From contig NZ_SLXJ01000011.1 of assembly GCF_004345745.1 (NCBI RefSeq), forward strand, positions 31,870-71,258: DNA of 39,389 bases, in the 5' to 3' direction. Numbering within the stretch: the stretch's first letter is position 1; every line of letters starts with the position of its first letter. The stretch is from Nicoletella semolina (GTDB taxonomy: Bacteria; Pseudomonadota; Gammaproteobacteria; Enterobacterales; Pasteurellaceae). The notes below the pieces were generated by a model. That model was not told where the DNA came from, made no database searches, and was given only the letters and a program-made list of their open reading frames with translations. This document shows, piece by piece, positions 7,243 to 15,387 of this stretch. A program made the position numbers and the translations under genes.

Positions 7243-8553
7243 TTAATGTTGATTATTCGTAGGCTGTAAATACTCTTCTCTATTTGGATCAACAACCTTC
7301 GATTTACGAATCGCAGGCTCTACCGTTGAGCCTTGCACTAAAATAGAGAACATTACGACCGAATAGGTCATCACAAGAATCAAATCTTTAACATCAATCC
7401 CATTCACAAATGCCGTTTTTGCTGGAATAGATAACGCCATCGCCAACGCCAAGCCGCCACGCAGTCCTCCCCACGTCATAATTTTCAATGTGTAGGGGTT
7501 GTAAGTACGGAATTGTTGTAAGACTTTAAACGGAATCCACAGACTAGCATAACGAGCCACTAAGCAGATTGGAATAGCCGCAATCATTAACACCGTGCCG
7601 TAAATGTTAAAATCAATCAATAACAGTGCGAAGCCAATAAGGAAGAATAATAACGAATTGAGGAAATGGTCAATCATTTCCCAAAAATGGTCTAAGTAAC
7701 GCTGACTCTGCTCTGAAAAACCTGAATGACGAGTCCAGTTTCCAATCATAATCCCTGAAACGACCATCGCTAATGCACCTGAAACGTGCAAAATATTATT
7801 GGCAAACATAAAGCCTGCGGTTGGGATAGTGAGGGTAAGAAGAATCTCCATACTGCCATCATCAGTGTTAGAAATTAAAATGTGCGCAATAAAACCTAGC
7901 ACAAACCCAAATAAGATGCCGCCGATAGCCTCGTGCAAAAACAGTCCCATAATTCCACTAAAAGTCGCTTCTTGCCCGCCAAATGCAACAGCAAAAACTG
8001 TGATAAAAATCACCAAGCCGACACCATCATTAAATAACGACTCCCCCTCAACTTGCATTGATAACCTTTTAGGTGCTCGTAAATTTTTAATAATTGCCAG
8101 TACCGCAATTGGGTCTGTAGGTGAAATCAATGCACCAAATAATACACAATAAATAAAATCAACAGGCAGCCCTATCAAATGGCTAATGGCATAAATCATT
8201 GCACCAATAAAGAAAGTTGATGACAAAGTAGAAAAGAGTGCAAAAATGGTAATTTCCCATTTTTGGTCTTTCAACACAGGTAGCTTAATGCCTAACGACC
8301 CTGCAAACAGCAAAAAACCTAAAATCCCATTTAGCAAGAAACTTTTGAAATCCACCTGCTCCATTACTTCTTTGGCTACACTGTCTAAGCTAAACCAACC
8401 TAAAGAGCCAAGCAAAAGCAACAACAATGAACCCACCATTGCCGCAGCGGTAATCGCAATAGTAGATTGCACTTTATCGCTGATTTTATGCGTAAAAAAG
8501 CCTAATAAAATAGATAACGCAGACAGGAAACAGATATATACATAAATACCCAT
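7243..8553 (-). CDS. CPA1-family cation:proton antiporter (NhaP type)
   Basis: The 436-residue protein has about 12-13 membrane helices. The family signatures are ISPTDPIAVLAI (about 143-154, with the TDP motif at 146-148) and EGESLFNDGVGLV (about 169-181, with the Asn-Asp ion-binding pair at 175-176). A later TWGGLRGGLALAMALS helix is also typical. These place it among bacterial NhaP-like Na+(K+)/H+ exchangers in the cytoplasmic membrane, for pH and cation homeostasis. The transported ion cannot be read from sequence. It ends 29 bp before the rpsO promoter -35 and runs in the same direction as rpsO. It is divergent from ppiD, with a 221-bp region between. Confidence 0.9.
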   Translation of the reverse strand: MGIYVYICFLSALSILLGFFTHKISDKVQSTIAITAAAMVGSLLLLLLGSLGWFSLDSVAKEVMEQVDFKSFLLNGILGFLLFAGSLGIKLPVLKDQKWEITIFALFSTLSSTFFIGAMIYAISHLIGLPVDFIYCVLFGALISPTDPIAVLAIIKNLRAPKRLSMQVEGESLFNDGVGLVIFITVFAVAFGGQEATFSGIMGLFLHEAIGGILFGFVLGFIAHILISNTDDGSMEILLTLTIPTAGFMFANNILHVSGALAMVVSGIMIGNWTRHSGFSEQSQRYLDHFWEMIDHFLNSLLFFLIGFALLLIDFNIYGTVLMIAAIPICLVARYASLWIPFKVLQQFRTYNPYTLKIMTWGGLRGGLALAMALSIPAKTAFVNGIDVKDLILVMTYSVVMFSILVQGSTVEPAIRKSKVVDPNREEYLQPTNNQH

Positions 8554-8672
8554 ACGGTATCCTTAATCAAGTAGAGAGAAAATCAAGGCAACGCCTTATT
8601 AACAAAATAGGGCGAGAATTAAAACAAATTTGGGGAAGAAAAGCAAAAAATTCCGTATCGCTCATTTTCGCC

Positions 8673-8681
8673 AAGCGGTCA
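8673..8681 (+). repeat. DNA uptake signal sequence (CAAGCGGTC core) between nhaP and ppiD
   Basis: CAAGCGGTC here matches eight bases of the Apl-type Pasteurellaceae uptake signal plus the frequent trailing C. It is followed by an A/T tract, as is usual for these sites. Confidence 0.6.
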
Positions 8682-8711
8682 AATTAATTCATTATTTTAC
8701 ACAAATTCAAA

Positions 8712-8740
8712 TTGGAGAATATTCCTGTTTTAAGTATAAT
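8712..8740 (+). promoter_or_regulatory. Sigma-70 promoter of ppiD
   Basis: TTGGAG (8712-8717) and a perfect TATAAT (8735-8740) are separated by 17 bp. The expected start is near 8747, about 28 bp before the ppiD ATG. Confidence 0.7.
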
Positions 8741-8774
8741 CAGCCCCATTTCTGACTAGATTAGGATTTCCAAA

Positions 8775-10658
8775 ATGATTGAAAAAATGCACGAAAAAAC
8801 AAACAGCCTTTGGTTTAAAGTTATCTTTGGATTAATCGCTGTTACTTTCGTCCTTGGTGGAATTGGCGGGACGTTAATTGCAACAGATACTTCAGCAGTA
8901 AAAGTGAATGGCGAAGAAATTTCTCAACACGCATTTAACAATGCCAAAAATAATGAACAAAATTTGCGAATTCAGCAACTTGGTGAACGCTATTGGGATC
9001 TGATGGAAACGCCAGAGTACTCTCGCACTTTCCATCAAGATGTCCTCAATCAATTAGTAAATGAAGAATTATTGCGTCAATATGCTGCGGAACTAAAGCT
9101 TGGTATCAGTGCCGACCAAATCAAATCCGAAATTGTCAATCTTGACATCTTCCAAAAAGATGGAAAATTTGACAATCATTTATATCAGCAGCTTTTGCGT
9201 AACAATGGTCTATCTGCAGACCAATATGCGGCTATTATCAACCAAGATATGCTGTTCTCGCAGCTTCAAGAAGGCGTAATAAGTAGCAATTTTATCGTTC
9301 CCGCTCAACAAGAATTGTTAGCCAAATTATTATTGCAAAAACGTCAAGTTCGCCTCTCTACCTTATCTCTTGAGCAAGAAATCACACAGCAGAATGTAAC
9401 AGATAACGAGCTAGTTGCACATTTTGACCAGCACCAAAATAATTTTGTTAAACCTGAAACCCTCACTGCAGAATTTGTTTCAATCACACCAAAAGATATT
9501 GAGAAAAATATCAAAGTAACAGACGAACAAATTGAGCATTATTATCAAACGAACCTCTCTCAATACGTTACCAAAGCAGAAAAACAGATTGCACATATTC
9601 AAGTTGAGACTGCCGATCAAGCGGTCGAAATTGCCAAAGAAATTGCAAATGGCGGCGATTTTGCACAGCTTGCACAGCAAAAATCACTTGATAAACTTTC
9701 TGCTGCAAACGGAGGGGATTTAGGCTGGGTAACAACAGGGATCTTTCCAAAAGCATTTGAAGAGGCAGCCCATACACTCAATGTGGGCGAAGTGAGCAAT
9801 CCTGTTGAAGTGGAAGGTAAATACCACATTATTAAAGTGCTTGCAGAAAAAAAACCGACTCAAATTCCCCTTGAGCAAGTCAAGGCACAAATTACAGACA
9901 CGCTTCGCAGTGAACTTGTTCTCACCGAATATTCTCGCATTACTCGTGAAATGGCAAATCACGCCTTTGAGAGCAACGGCTCGCTTGCTGAAGTGGCAAA
10001 AGTGGCTAACTTAACTGTGCAAAATACAGAATCCTTTACCCAAGAAAACGTGCCTGCACCGCTCAACCACGAAAAAGTGATCAAAGCCCTCTTCAGTGAT
10101 GAGCTACGTCAAAACGGACAAAATTCTGAGGCACTTGAAGTTGGGGATAGCCTCTCTCCACATACACTTTTTGTCAGAGTGAGTAAATATGAGCCACAAC
10201 GCCTGTATACTTTTGAAGAGGCAAAAGAAGCTGTTACTCGCTCACTAAAACAAGAAAGAGCAGAAAACGCACTGAAAATAAAAGCAGAAAACCAGCTCAA
10301 AGCACTTCAAGAGGGCAAACTCGATACAGTAACCTTCGATAAAAGTGAAGAATTTGCTTTTATTCAGCATCAAGACCCTGTTCTCTCTAACACCATCTTC
10401 GCAATGCCTAAACCGAGTAACGATAATCCTGTTCAGCCAACTTATCGAATCGGTAAAAATCTCGCTGGCGACACAGTCATCATTGCTCTTGATAAAGTCA
10501 CCGACGGCGACATTACTCAATTTAAAGCGATGATTCCACAGTTAGAGCAAGCAAACCAACTCTCTATGCTACAAAGTTTAACGCAAGCATTGCGTGAACG
10601 AGCAAGCATTGAAATTAATGAGCAATTTATTGAAGATGTCATCAATCAAGCACAATAA
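8775..10658 (+). CDS. ppiD: Periplasmic folding chaperone PpiD (SurA_N/parvulin)
   Basis: The 627-residue protein starts with MIEKMHEKTNSLWFKVIFGL, the characteristic cytoplasmic N-terminus of PpiD. One membrane anchor follows (about 13-35), then a SurA-like chaperone domain. A parvulin-like domain lies at about 260-370 and shows GGDFAQLAQQKSLD and GGDLGWV with KYHIIKV. Another conserved region runs to the end. PpiD sits at the SecYEG exit and helps newly exported proteins fold; the E. coli parvulin domain is considered inactive. Length matches the family (about 620). AGGA lies 8 bp upstream of the ATG. A promoter precedes the gene, and the riboflavin leader follows. Confidence 0.94.
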   Translation: MIEKMHEKTNSLWFKVIFGLIAVTFVLGGIGGTLIATDTSAVKVNGEEISQHAFNNAKNNEQNLRIQQLGERYWDLMETPEYSRTFHQDVLNQLVNEELLRQYAAELKLGISADQIKSEIVNLDIFQKDGKFDNHLYQQLLRNNGLSADQYAAIINQDMLFSQLQEGVISSNFIVPAQQELLAKLLLQKRQVRLSTLSLEQEITQQNVTDNELVAHFDQHQNNFVKPETLTAEFVSITPKDIEKNIKVTDEQIEHYYQTNLSQYVTKAEKQIAHIQVETADQAVEIAKEIANGGDFAQLAQQKSLDKLSAANGGDLGWVTTGIFPKAFEEAAHTLNVGEVSNPVEVEGKYHIIKVLAEKKPTQIPLEQVKAQITDTLRSELVLTEYSRITREMANHAFESNGSLAEVAKVANLTVQNTESFTQENVPAPLNHEKVIKALFSDELRQNGQNSEALEVGDSLSPHTLFVRVSKYEPQRLYTFEEAKEAVTRSLKQERAENALKIKAENQLKALQEGKLDTVTFDKSEEFAFIQHQDPVLSNTIFAMPKPSNDNPVQPTYRIGKNLAGDTVIIALDKVTDGDITQFKAMIPQLEQANQLSMLQSLTQALRERASIEINEQFIEDVINQAQ

Positions 10659-10666
10659 ATCTGGCA

Positions 10667-10710
10667 GACTAAGTTAATGTTTTTTAATAGACGATACCAA
10701 AAACTTAGTC
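10667..10710. other. Inverted repeat between ppiD and the riboflavin promoter
   Basis: GACTAAGTT (10667-10675) and AACTTAGTC (10702-10710) are perfect 9-bp arms around a 26-bp A/T-rich spacer, ending directly before the -35 box. It could be the ppiD terminator with a large loop, though there is no T-run, or an operator. The role is unproven. Confidence 0.5.
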
Positions 10711-10739
10711 TTGACATCATTAATTAAAAAGCACAGAAT
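10711..10739 (+). promoter_or_regulatory. Promoter of the riboflavin operon leader
   Basis: A perfect TTGACA (10711-10716) and CAGAAT (10734-10739) are separated by 17 bp. The predicted start near 10746 is about 12 bp before the FMN aptamer, which fits a riboswitch leader. Confidence 0.7.
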
Positions 10740-10757
10740 TTGCAACAATTTTTTAAT

Positions 10758-10888
10758 AATCTTCAGGGCAGGGTGAAATTCCCGATCGGTGGTAAAGTCC
10801 ACGAGCGAAACGAAAACAGCATAAGTTTAAGTTGAGCAGGAACTGGTGAAATTCCAGTACCGACAGTATAGTCTGGATAGAAGAAGAT
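10758..10888 (+). promoter_or_regulatory. FMN riboswitch (RFN element)
   Basis: Conserved RFN blocks occur in order: ATCTTCAGGGCAGGGTGAAA, TTCCCGATCGGTGG, AGTCCACGAGC, GAGCAGGAACTGGTGAAATT, CCAGTACCGACAGT and AGTCTGGATAGAAGAAGAT. The ends pair to form P1. It lies upstream of ribD and is followed by a strong terminator hairpin at 10932-10965, so FMN should cause premature termination of the ribD-E-BA-H transcript. Confidence 0.97.
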
Positions 10889-10931
10889 ACAAAATCACTG
10901 CATAAGCGGTGGTTTTTCTCATCTTTTTTGC

Positions 10932-10965
10932 AAGCCTTGAGATCGAAAGATTTCAAGGCTTTTTC
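10932..10965 (+). terminator. FMN riboswitch-controlled terminator
   Basis: AGCCTTGA (10933-10940) pairs with TCAAGGCT (10953-10960). The stem extends inward through a G-T wobble and ATC/GAT to a GAAA tetraloop, and TTTTT follows. It sits 44 bp after the aptamer and 69 bp before ribD, the position of an expression-platform terminator. Confidence 0.85.
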
Positions 10966-11033
10966 TGTTGCACAAAACCGTTACCTTAAAACGGTCGTGT
11001 GGCATATTTCCTGCCCTTAAAATAACTTCAACA

Positions 11034-12134
11034 ATGACCGATTTAGATTATATGCACCGAGCCATTTCATTGGCCAAACAAGGTTTAGGCTGGACCAATC
11101 CCAATCCATTGGTAGGTTGTGTCATTGTCAAAAATAACCAAATCGTTGCCGAAGGCTATCACGAAAAAATCGGTAGTTGGCACGCAGAACGTAATGCCAT
11201 CTTAAATTGCCAAACCGATTTAACAGGAGCAACCGCTTACATTACGCTAGAACCTTGCTGCCATCACGGTCGCACACCACCTTGCTCAACATTACTGATT
11301 GAGCGTGGTATTAAAAAAGTCGTGATTGGCTCTCGTGATCCTAACCCACTGGTTGCAGGGCAAGGAGCTGCACAACTTCGTCAGGCAGGAATTAACGTAG
11401 TGGAAGATTTTTTAAAAGCCGAGTGCGATAAATTAAATCCGATTTTTTTTCATTATATTCAAACCAAGCGTCCTTATGTCTTGATGAAATATGCAATGAC
11501 GGCAGACGGTAAAATTGCCACCCATAGCGGACAATCCAAATGGATTACAGGCGAACAAGCAAGAGCAAATGTTCAAGCCACACGCCACCAATACAGTGCC
11601 ATTATGGTGGGCATTGAAACTGTTTTAGCGGATGATCCTCTGCTCAATTGTCGCATACCGAATGCCAAACAACCAATTCGGATTGTCTGCGATAGTCAAT
11701 TACGCACGCCACTGGAGTGCCAGCTAGTACAAACAGCCAAGGAATACCACACAATCATTGCCACTGCTTGTGATGATTTGCAAAAAATAGAGCGATTTCA
11801 ACCGCTTGGCGTAAGAATTCTAGTCTGTAAAGCGAAAAACAAGCGGGTCGATTTACACGATCTGTTACAAAAACTAGGAGAAATGCAGATTGATAGCCTA
11901 TTACTTGAAGGTGGTTCCAGCCTCAATTTCAGTGCGTTAGAGAGTGGTATTGTCAATCGCATACACTGCTACATTGCGCCCAAATTAGTGGGAGGAAAAC
12001 AAGCAAAAACGCCAATCGGAGGGCAGGGGATCAACGATATTGCCAATGCGGTAAAACTGAAGTTAATCTCAAGTGAACTCATCGGCAATGACATTTTATT
12101 GGATTATGAAGTTTTAAATCCTCCCTTTAGATAA
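11034..12134 (+). CDS. ribD: Bifunctional riboflavin deaminase/reductase RibD
   Basis: The protein has 366 residues. The N-terminal zinc deaminase domain shows HAE at 50-52 and PCCHHGRTPPC at 74-84 (zinc ligands). The C-terminal reductase domain begins around ADGKIATHSGQSKWITG. Together they convert the first pyrimidine intermediate of riboflavin synthesis by deamination and then ribose reduction. The ATG at 11034 matches the E. coli start; a longer reading from TTG at 10968 would begin near the riboswitch terminator and is unlikely. There is no clear Shine-Dalgarno before 11034. It is first gene of the rib operon, and ribE follows after 25 bp. Confidence 0.94.
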   Translation: MTDLDYMHRAISLAKQGLGWTNPNPLVGCVIVKNNQIVAEGYHEKIGSWHAERNAILNCQTDLTGATAYITLEPCCHHGRTPPCSTLLIERGIKKVVIGSRDPNPLVAGQGAAQLRQAGINVVEDFLKAECDKLNPIFFHYIQTKRPYVLMKYAMTADGKIATHSGQSKWITGEQARANVQATRHQYSAIMVGIETVLADDPLLNCRIPNAKQPIRIVCDSQLRTPLECQLVQTAKEYHTIIATACDDLQKIERFQPLGVRILVCKAKNKRVDLHDLLQKLGEMQIDSLLLEGGSSLNFSALESGIVNRIHCYIAPKLVGGKQAKTPIGGQGINDIANAVKLKLISSELIGNDILLDYEVLNPPFR

Positions 12135-12159
12135 AGAATAGAATTAAAACGGAGAAAAA

Positions 12160-12807
12160 ATGTTCACAGGAATCATTGAAGAAGTGGGTTGTGTGGCTCA
12201 AATTCATAAACAAGGCGAATTTGCCGTTCTCACAATTAACGCAAATACTGTGCTTAAAGATGTGAAATTAGGCGATAGCATTGCCGTCAATGGCGTATGC
12301 TTAACTGTAATATCATTTTCCGCCACGCAGTTTATGGCTGATGTGATGTCAGAAACACTAAAACGCACTTCACTTAGCGATCTGATCATTGGTAGCCCTG
12401 TAAATCTAGAGCGAGCGATGGCAGCAAATGGGCGTTTTGGCGGGCATATCGTATCAGGGCATATTGATGGTACAGGCGAAATTACCGAAATTACGCCTGC
12501 TCATAACTCAACGTGGTTTCGTATTAAAACCTCGCCAAAATTGATGCGTTATATCATTGAAAAAGGCTCAATTACGATTGATGGCATTAGCCTCACGGTG
12601 GTCGATACTAATGATGAAAGTTTCCGTGTTTCCATTATTCCGCACACCATCAAAGAAACGAATTTAGGCTCGAAAAAAATCGGCAGTATCGTGAATTTAG
12701 AAAATGACCTTGTTGGTAAATATATCGAACAATTTTTAATGAAAAAGCCCATTGATGAGCCGAAAAGCAATATCAGCTTGGAATTTTTAAAACAGTCTGG
12801 GTTTTAA
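12160..12807 (+). CDS. ribE: Riboflavin synthase alpha chain
   Basis: The 215-residue protein has two lumazine-binding repeats. The first begins MFTGIIEEVG; the second is marked by GGHIVSGHIDGTGEI (about 87-101) and ITIDGISLTVV. It dismutates two molecules of 6,7-dimethyl-8-ribityllumazine to riboflavin, as a homotrimer. GGAG lies eight bases before the ATG. This gene is called ribC in E. coli and ribB in some Actinobacillus literature. A 48-bp repeat lies between it and ribBA. Confidence 0.95.
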   Translation: MFTGIIEEVGCVAQIHKQGEFAVLTINANTVLKDVKLGDSIAVNGVCLTVISFSATQFMADVMSETLKRTSLSDLIIGSPVNLERAMAANGRFGGHIVSGHIDGTGEITEITPAHNSTWFRIKTSPKLMRYIIEKGSITIDGISLTVVDTNDESFRVSIIPHTIKETNLGSKKIGSIVNLENDLVGKYIEQFLMKKPIDEPKSNISLEFLKQSGF

Positions 12808-12816
12808 TGTTTTTTT

Positions 12817-12864
12817 GTAGGGACGCAGTGCCTGCGTCCGTGGACACACGCAGTGTGTCCCTAC
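12817..12864. repeat. 48-bp palindromic repeat, copy A (upstream of ribBA)
   Basis: The element starts GTAGGGACGCAG and ends GTGTGTCCCTAC. It contains two adjacent hairpins: GGACGCA/TGCGTCC and GGACACAC/GTGTGTCC. The 8-base ends GTAGGGAC/GTCCCTAC also pair. Its reverse complement matches copy B (14115-14162) at 45 of 48 positions. It looks like a REP- or MITE-like dispersed element. Confidence 0.85.
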
Positions 12865-12889
12865 CCCTTATCTCATTTAGGAAAATAAA

Positions 12890-14101
12890 ATGACAACTTT
12901 CCAATTTTCAAAAGTAGAAGATGCCATTGAGGCAATTCGTCAAGGTAAAATTATTTTAGTAACCGATGACGAAGATCGTGAGAACGAAGGTGATTTTATC
13001 TGTGCGGCAGAATTTGCCACACCTGAAAATATCAATTTTATGGCAACTCACGGTAAAGGTCTAATTTGTATGCCAATCTCTCGCCAAATTGCCGAAAAAT
13101 TGGAGCTGCATTCAATGACCACTAAAAATACGGATAACCACGAAACTGCTTTTACGGTGGCGATTGACTATATTGAAACAGGTACAGGGATCTCTGCGTT
13201 TGAGCGTTCGTTAACCGCCTTGAAATTAGTAGACGATAATGCTAAAGCAAGCGATTTCCGCCGCCCAGGACATATGTTCCCGCTAGTGGCAAAAGATGGT
13301 GGTGTATTGGTGCGTAACGGACATACGGAAGCAACCGTTGATTTAGCTCGCTTAGCAGGTTTGAAATCGGCTGGTTTGTGTTGTGAAATTATGGCAGAAG
13401 ATGGCACGATGATGACAATGCCGAATCTGCAAAAATTTGCACTTGAATACAATATGCCGTTTATCACCATTGCTCAACTGCAAGCGTACCGCCGCCAGTA
13501 CGACAAATTAGTTGAGCCTGTTTCAGTGGTAAAAATGCCAACTAAGTATGGCGAATTTATGGCACATAGCTTTGTGGAAACCATTAGCGGTAAAGAACAC
13601 GTTGCGTTAGTAAAAGGTGAGATTGGCGATGGTGAAAATGTATTATGCCGTATCCATTCAGAATGTTTGACAGGCGATGCATTCGGCTCACAGCGTTGCG
13701 ACTGCGGTCAGCAGTTTGCAGCAGCAATGACGCAAATCGAAAGAGAGGAGCGTGGCATTGTACTTTATCTTCGCCAAGAAGGGCGTGGCATTGGTTTAAT
13801 CAATAAATTGCGTGCTTATGCCTTGCAAGATCAAGGAATGGATACCGTTGAGGCGAACCTTGCTCTTGGCTTTAAAGATGATGAACGTGAATACCACATC
13901 GCTGCTCAAATATTTGAGCAATTAGGCGTAAAATCTATCCGCTTGCTCACCAACAACCCAACGAAAATCGAAGGATTGAAAGCTCAAGGAATGAACATCG
14001 TCAGCCGTGAGCCGATTATGGTTGAACCAAATCCGCACGATTTGGAATACCTCAAAGTGAAACAGTACAAAATGGGACATCTGTTTAATTTCTCATTTTG
14101 A
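12890..14101 (+). CDS. ribBA: Bifunctional DHBP synthase / GTP cyclohydrolase II (RibBA)
   Basis: The protein has 403 residues. The N-terminal 3,4-dihydroxy-2-butanone-4-phosphate synthase half carries [11 protein letters not shown] at 26-36 and [10 protein letters not shown] at about 123-132. The C-terminal GTP cyclohydrolase II half has the zinc site [15 protein letters not shown] (Cys259, Cys270, Cys272) and RQEGRGIGL. It makes both precursors that enter riboflavin synthesis. TTAGGAAAATAAAATG gives a good ribosome-binding site. It is the only gene between the inverted repeats at 12817 and 14115, and lies in the order ribD-E-BA-H known from other Pasteurellaceae. Confidence 0.96.
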   Translation: MTTFQFSKVEDAIEAIRQGKIILVTDDEDRENEGDFICAAEFATPENINFMATHGKGLICMPISRQIAEKLELHSMTTKNTDNHETAFTVAIDYIETGTGISAFERSLTALKLVDDNAKASDFRRPGHMFPLVAKDGGVLVRNGHTEATVDLARLAGLKSAGLCCEIMAEDGTMMTMPNLQKFALEYNMPFITIAQLQAYRRQYDKLVEPVSVVKMPTKYGEFMAHSFVETISGKEHVALVKGEIGDGENVLCRIHSECLTGDAFGSQRCDCGQQFAAAMTQIEREERGIVLYLRQEGRGIGLINKLRAYALQDQGMDTVEANLALGFKDDEREYHIAAQIFEQLGVKSIRLLTNNPTKIEGLKAQGMNIVSREPIMVEPNPHDLEYLKVKQYKMGHLFNFSF

Positions 14102-14114
14102 TTTCGTAAATTCG

Positions 14115-14162
14115 GTAGGGACACACTGCGTGTGCCCACGGGTGCAGGCACTGCGTCCCTAC
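14115..14162. repeat. 48-bp palindromic repeat, copy B (downstream of ribBA, inverted to copy A)
   Basis: The element starts GTAGGGACACAC and ends CTGCGTCCCTAC. It matches the reverse complement of copy A except at three internal positions. Two of those changes create G-T pairs and one breaks a pair, so the hairpins are mostly kept. It sits 13 bp after the ribBA stop, and the transcript passes through it to ribH. Confidence 0.85.
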
Positions 14163-14178
14163 AAATGATAAACCAATA

Positions 14179-14187
14179 ACAAGCGGT
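14179..14187 (+). repeat. DNA uptake signal sequence, Apl type
   Basis: ACAAGCGGT is an exact match to the Apl-type 9-mer, followed by C and a T-rich tract. It lies between ribBA and ribH. Confidence 0.85.
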
Positions 14188-14230
14188 CAATTTTTTTAAC
14201 AATTTTGCATATTATTGAGGAGAACAAAAA

Positions 14231-14692
14231 ATGGCAAAAATCACAGGTAACTTAGTGGCAACAGGGTTAAAATTCGGTATCGTTACCGCTCGTTTTAACG
14301 ATTTTATCAATGACAAATTATTAAGTGGTGCGATCGATACTCTCATTCGCCACGGTGCAGACGAAAACAACATTGACACAGCCTGGGTTCCAGGGGCATT
14401 TGAAATTCCGCTCGTTGCCAAGAAAATGGCAAGTAGTGGAAAATATGATGCGATCATCTGTTTAGGCACCGTTATTCGTGGTTCAACCACACATTATGAT
14501 TATGTCTGCAACGAGGCAGCCAAGGGCATTGGTGCTATTGCATTAGAAACAGGCATGCCTGTTATTTTCGGCGTATTGACAACCGAAAATATTGAGCAAG
14601 CCATCGAACGTGCAGGTACAAAAGCAGGCAATAAAGGGGCAGAATGTGCATTAGGTGCAATCGAAATGGCAAACCTACTAAAATTTTTCTAG
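14231..14692 (+). CDS. ribH: 6,7-dimethyl-8-ribityllumazine synthase
   Basis: The 153-residue protein carries the lumazine synthase signatures [10 protein letters not shown] (about 19-28), [10 protein letters not shown] (about 52-61), [16 protein letters not shown] (about 77-92, including the catalytic His) and the IGA...[16 protein letters not shown] stretch. It condenses the two RibBA/RibD products into the lumazine substrate of RibE, and assembles as pentamers or icosahedra. GAGGAG lies nine bases upstream of the ATG. It is the last rib gene, 129 bp after ribBA. Confidence 0.96.
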   Translation: MAKITGNLVATGLKFGIVTARFNDFINDKLLSGAIDTLIRHGADENNIDTAWVPGAFEIPLVAKKMASSGKYDAIICLGTVIRGSTTHYDYVCNEAAKGIGAIALETGMPVIFGVLTTENIEQAIERAGTKAGNKGAECALGAIEMANLLKFF

Positions 14693-14727
14693 CCTTTTTA
14701 CACATCTTGATAAATAAGGTATCACCT

Positions 14728-14760
14728 CTGCATTTTTGCGTAAATACTGCTAAAATGCAG
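14728..14760 (+). promoter_or_regulatory. Candidate ndk promoter overlapped by a 9-bp inverted repeat
   Basis: CTGCATTTT (14728-14736) and AAAATGCAG (14752-14760) are perfect arms around 15 bp. The right arm overlaps an extended -10 candidate, TGCTAAAAT (14748-14756). No good -35 is visible. Use as an operator is only a possibility. Confidence 0.35.
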
Positions 14761-14786
14761 AAAAATACAAATCGAAAGGGGTAATA

Positions 14787-15206
14787 ATGAAACAGCAAAC
14801 ACTTGCTATCATCAAACCTGATGCCACTCGCCGCCACTTGATTGGCGAAATTTTAGCTTATATTGAACAACACAGCTTCACGATTAAAGCATTAAAAATG
14901 GTGCATTTAAATCAGGAACAAGCTGGCGGTTTCTATGCAGAACATCAAGGCAAACCCTTTTTTGAGCCACTCGTTGATTTTATGACCTCTGCCCCTGTCG
15001 TAGTCGCCGTGCTGGAAGCAGAAAATGCGGTAGCAACATATCGAAAATTGATGGGTTCGACCAACCCTGACAACCGAGAAAAAGGCACAATTCGGGATAA
15101 ATATGCATTAAGTTATCGAGAAAATTCCGTACACGGTTCAGACTCTGAACACTCGGCAAAACGTGAAATTGCCTATTTTTTTACACCAAACGAAATAGTT
15201 GATTAA
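14787..15206 (+). CDS. ndk: Nucleoside diphosphate kinase
   Basis: The 139-residue protein has the NDK core: [12 protein letters not shown] at 5-16 and the active-site motif NSVHGSDS (113-120), with phospho-accepting His116. It balances nucleoside di- and triphosphates in the cytoplasm using ATP. AAAGGGG lies seven bases before the ATG. It follows ribH by 94 bp and probably has its own promoter. Confidence 0.97.
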   Translation: MKQQTLAIIKPDATRRHLIGEILAYIEQHSFTIKALKMVHLNQEQAGGFYAEHQGKPFFEPLVDFMTSAPVVVAVLEAENAVATYRKLMGSTNPDNREKGTIRDKYALSYRENSVHGSDSEHSAKREIAYFFTPNEIVD

Positions 15207-15260
15207 ATATCTAACCATTCTTTTTTATCGTTGTAAAACTTGATGCTTCGCCTCCTTTTT

Positions 15261-15276
15261 TGTGAACTAGATCACA
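15261..15276. promoter_or_regulatory. CRP binding site upstream of fruBKA
   Basis: TGTGAACTAGATCACA is a perfect match to the CRP consensus TGTGA-N6-TCACA. Its centre is about 79 bp upstream of the start predicted from the TACAAT -10 at 15335-15340. It implies cAMP-CRP activation of fructose uptake when preferred sugars are lacking. Confidence 0.8.
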
Positions 15277-15298
15277 AAAAAGGATTTTTTTGGGAAAA

Positions 15299-15330
15299 AT
15301 TTATTTGCTGTATCGATTTAGCAAATAAAT
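15299..15330. promoter_or_regulatory. Perfect 11-bp palindrome over the fru promoter, probable operator
   Basis: ATTTATTTGCT (15299-15309) and AGCAAATAAAT (15320-15330) are perfect arms around GTATCGATTT. The centre, GCTGTATCGATTTAGC, resembles a FruR/Cra operator (GCTGAATCGTTTCAGC type). It covers the -35 region of a promoter whose -10 is TACAAT at 15335-15340. Binding by Cra/FruR or another LacI-family repressor is inferred. Confidence 0.6.
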
Positions 15331-15387
15331 AGAGTACAATCCCGCTGACACATTTTCTATTTTTAGCTTATACCACAAGGAGATGAA

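Noticed and set aside
10968-11033. Longer ribD reading from TTG 10968
   Set aside because: It begins just after the riboswitch terminator; the family alignment starts at the ATG at 11034.
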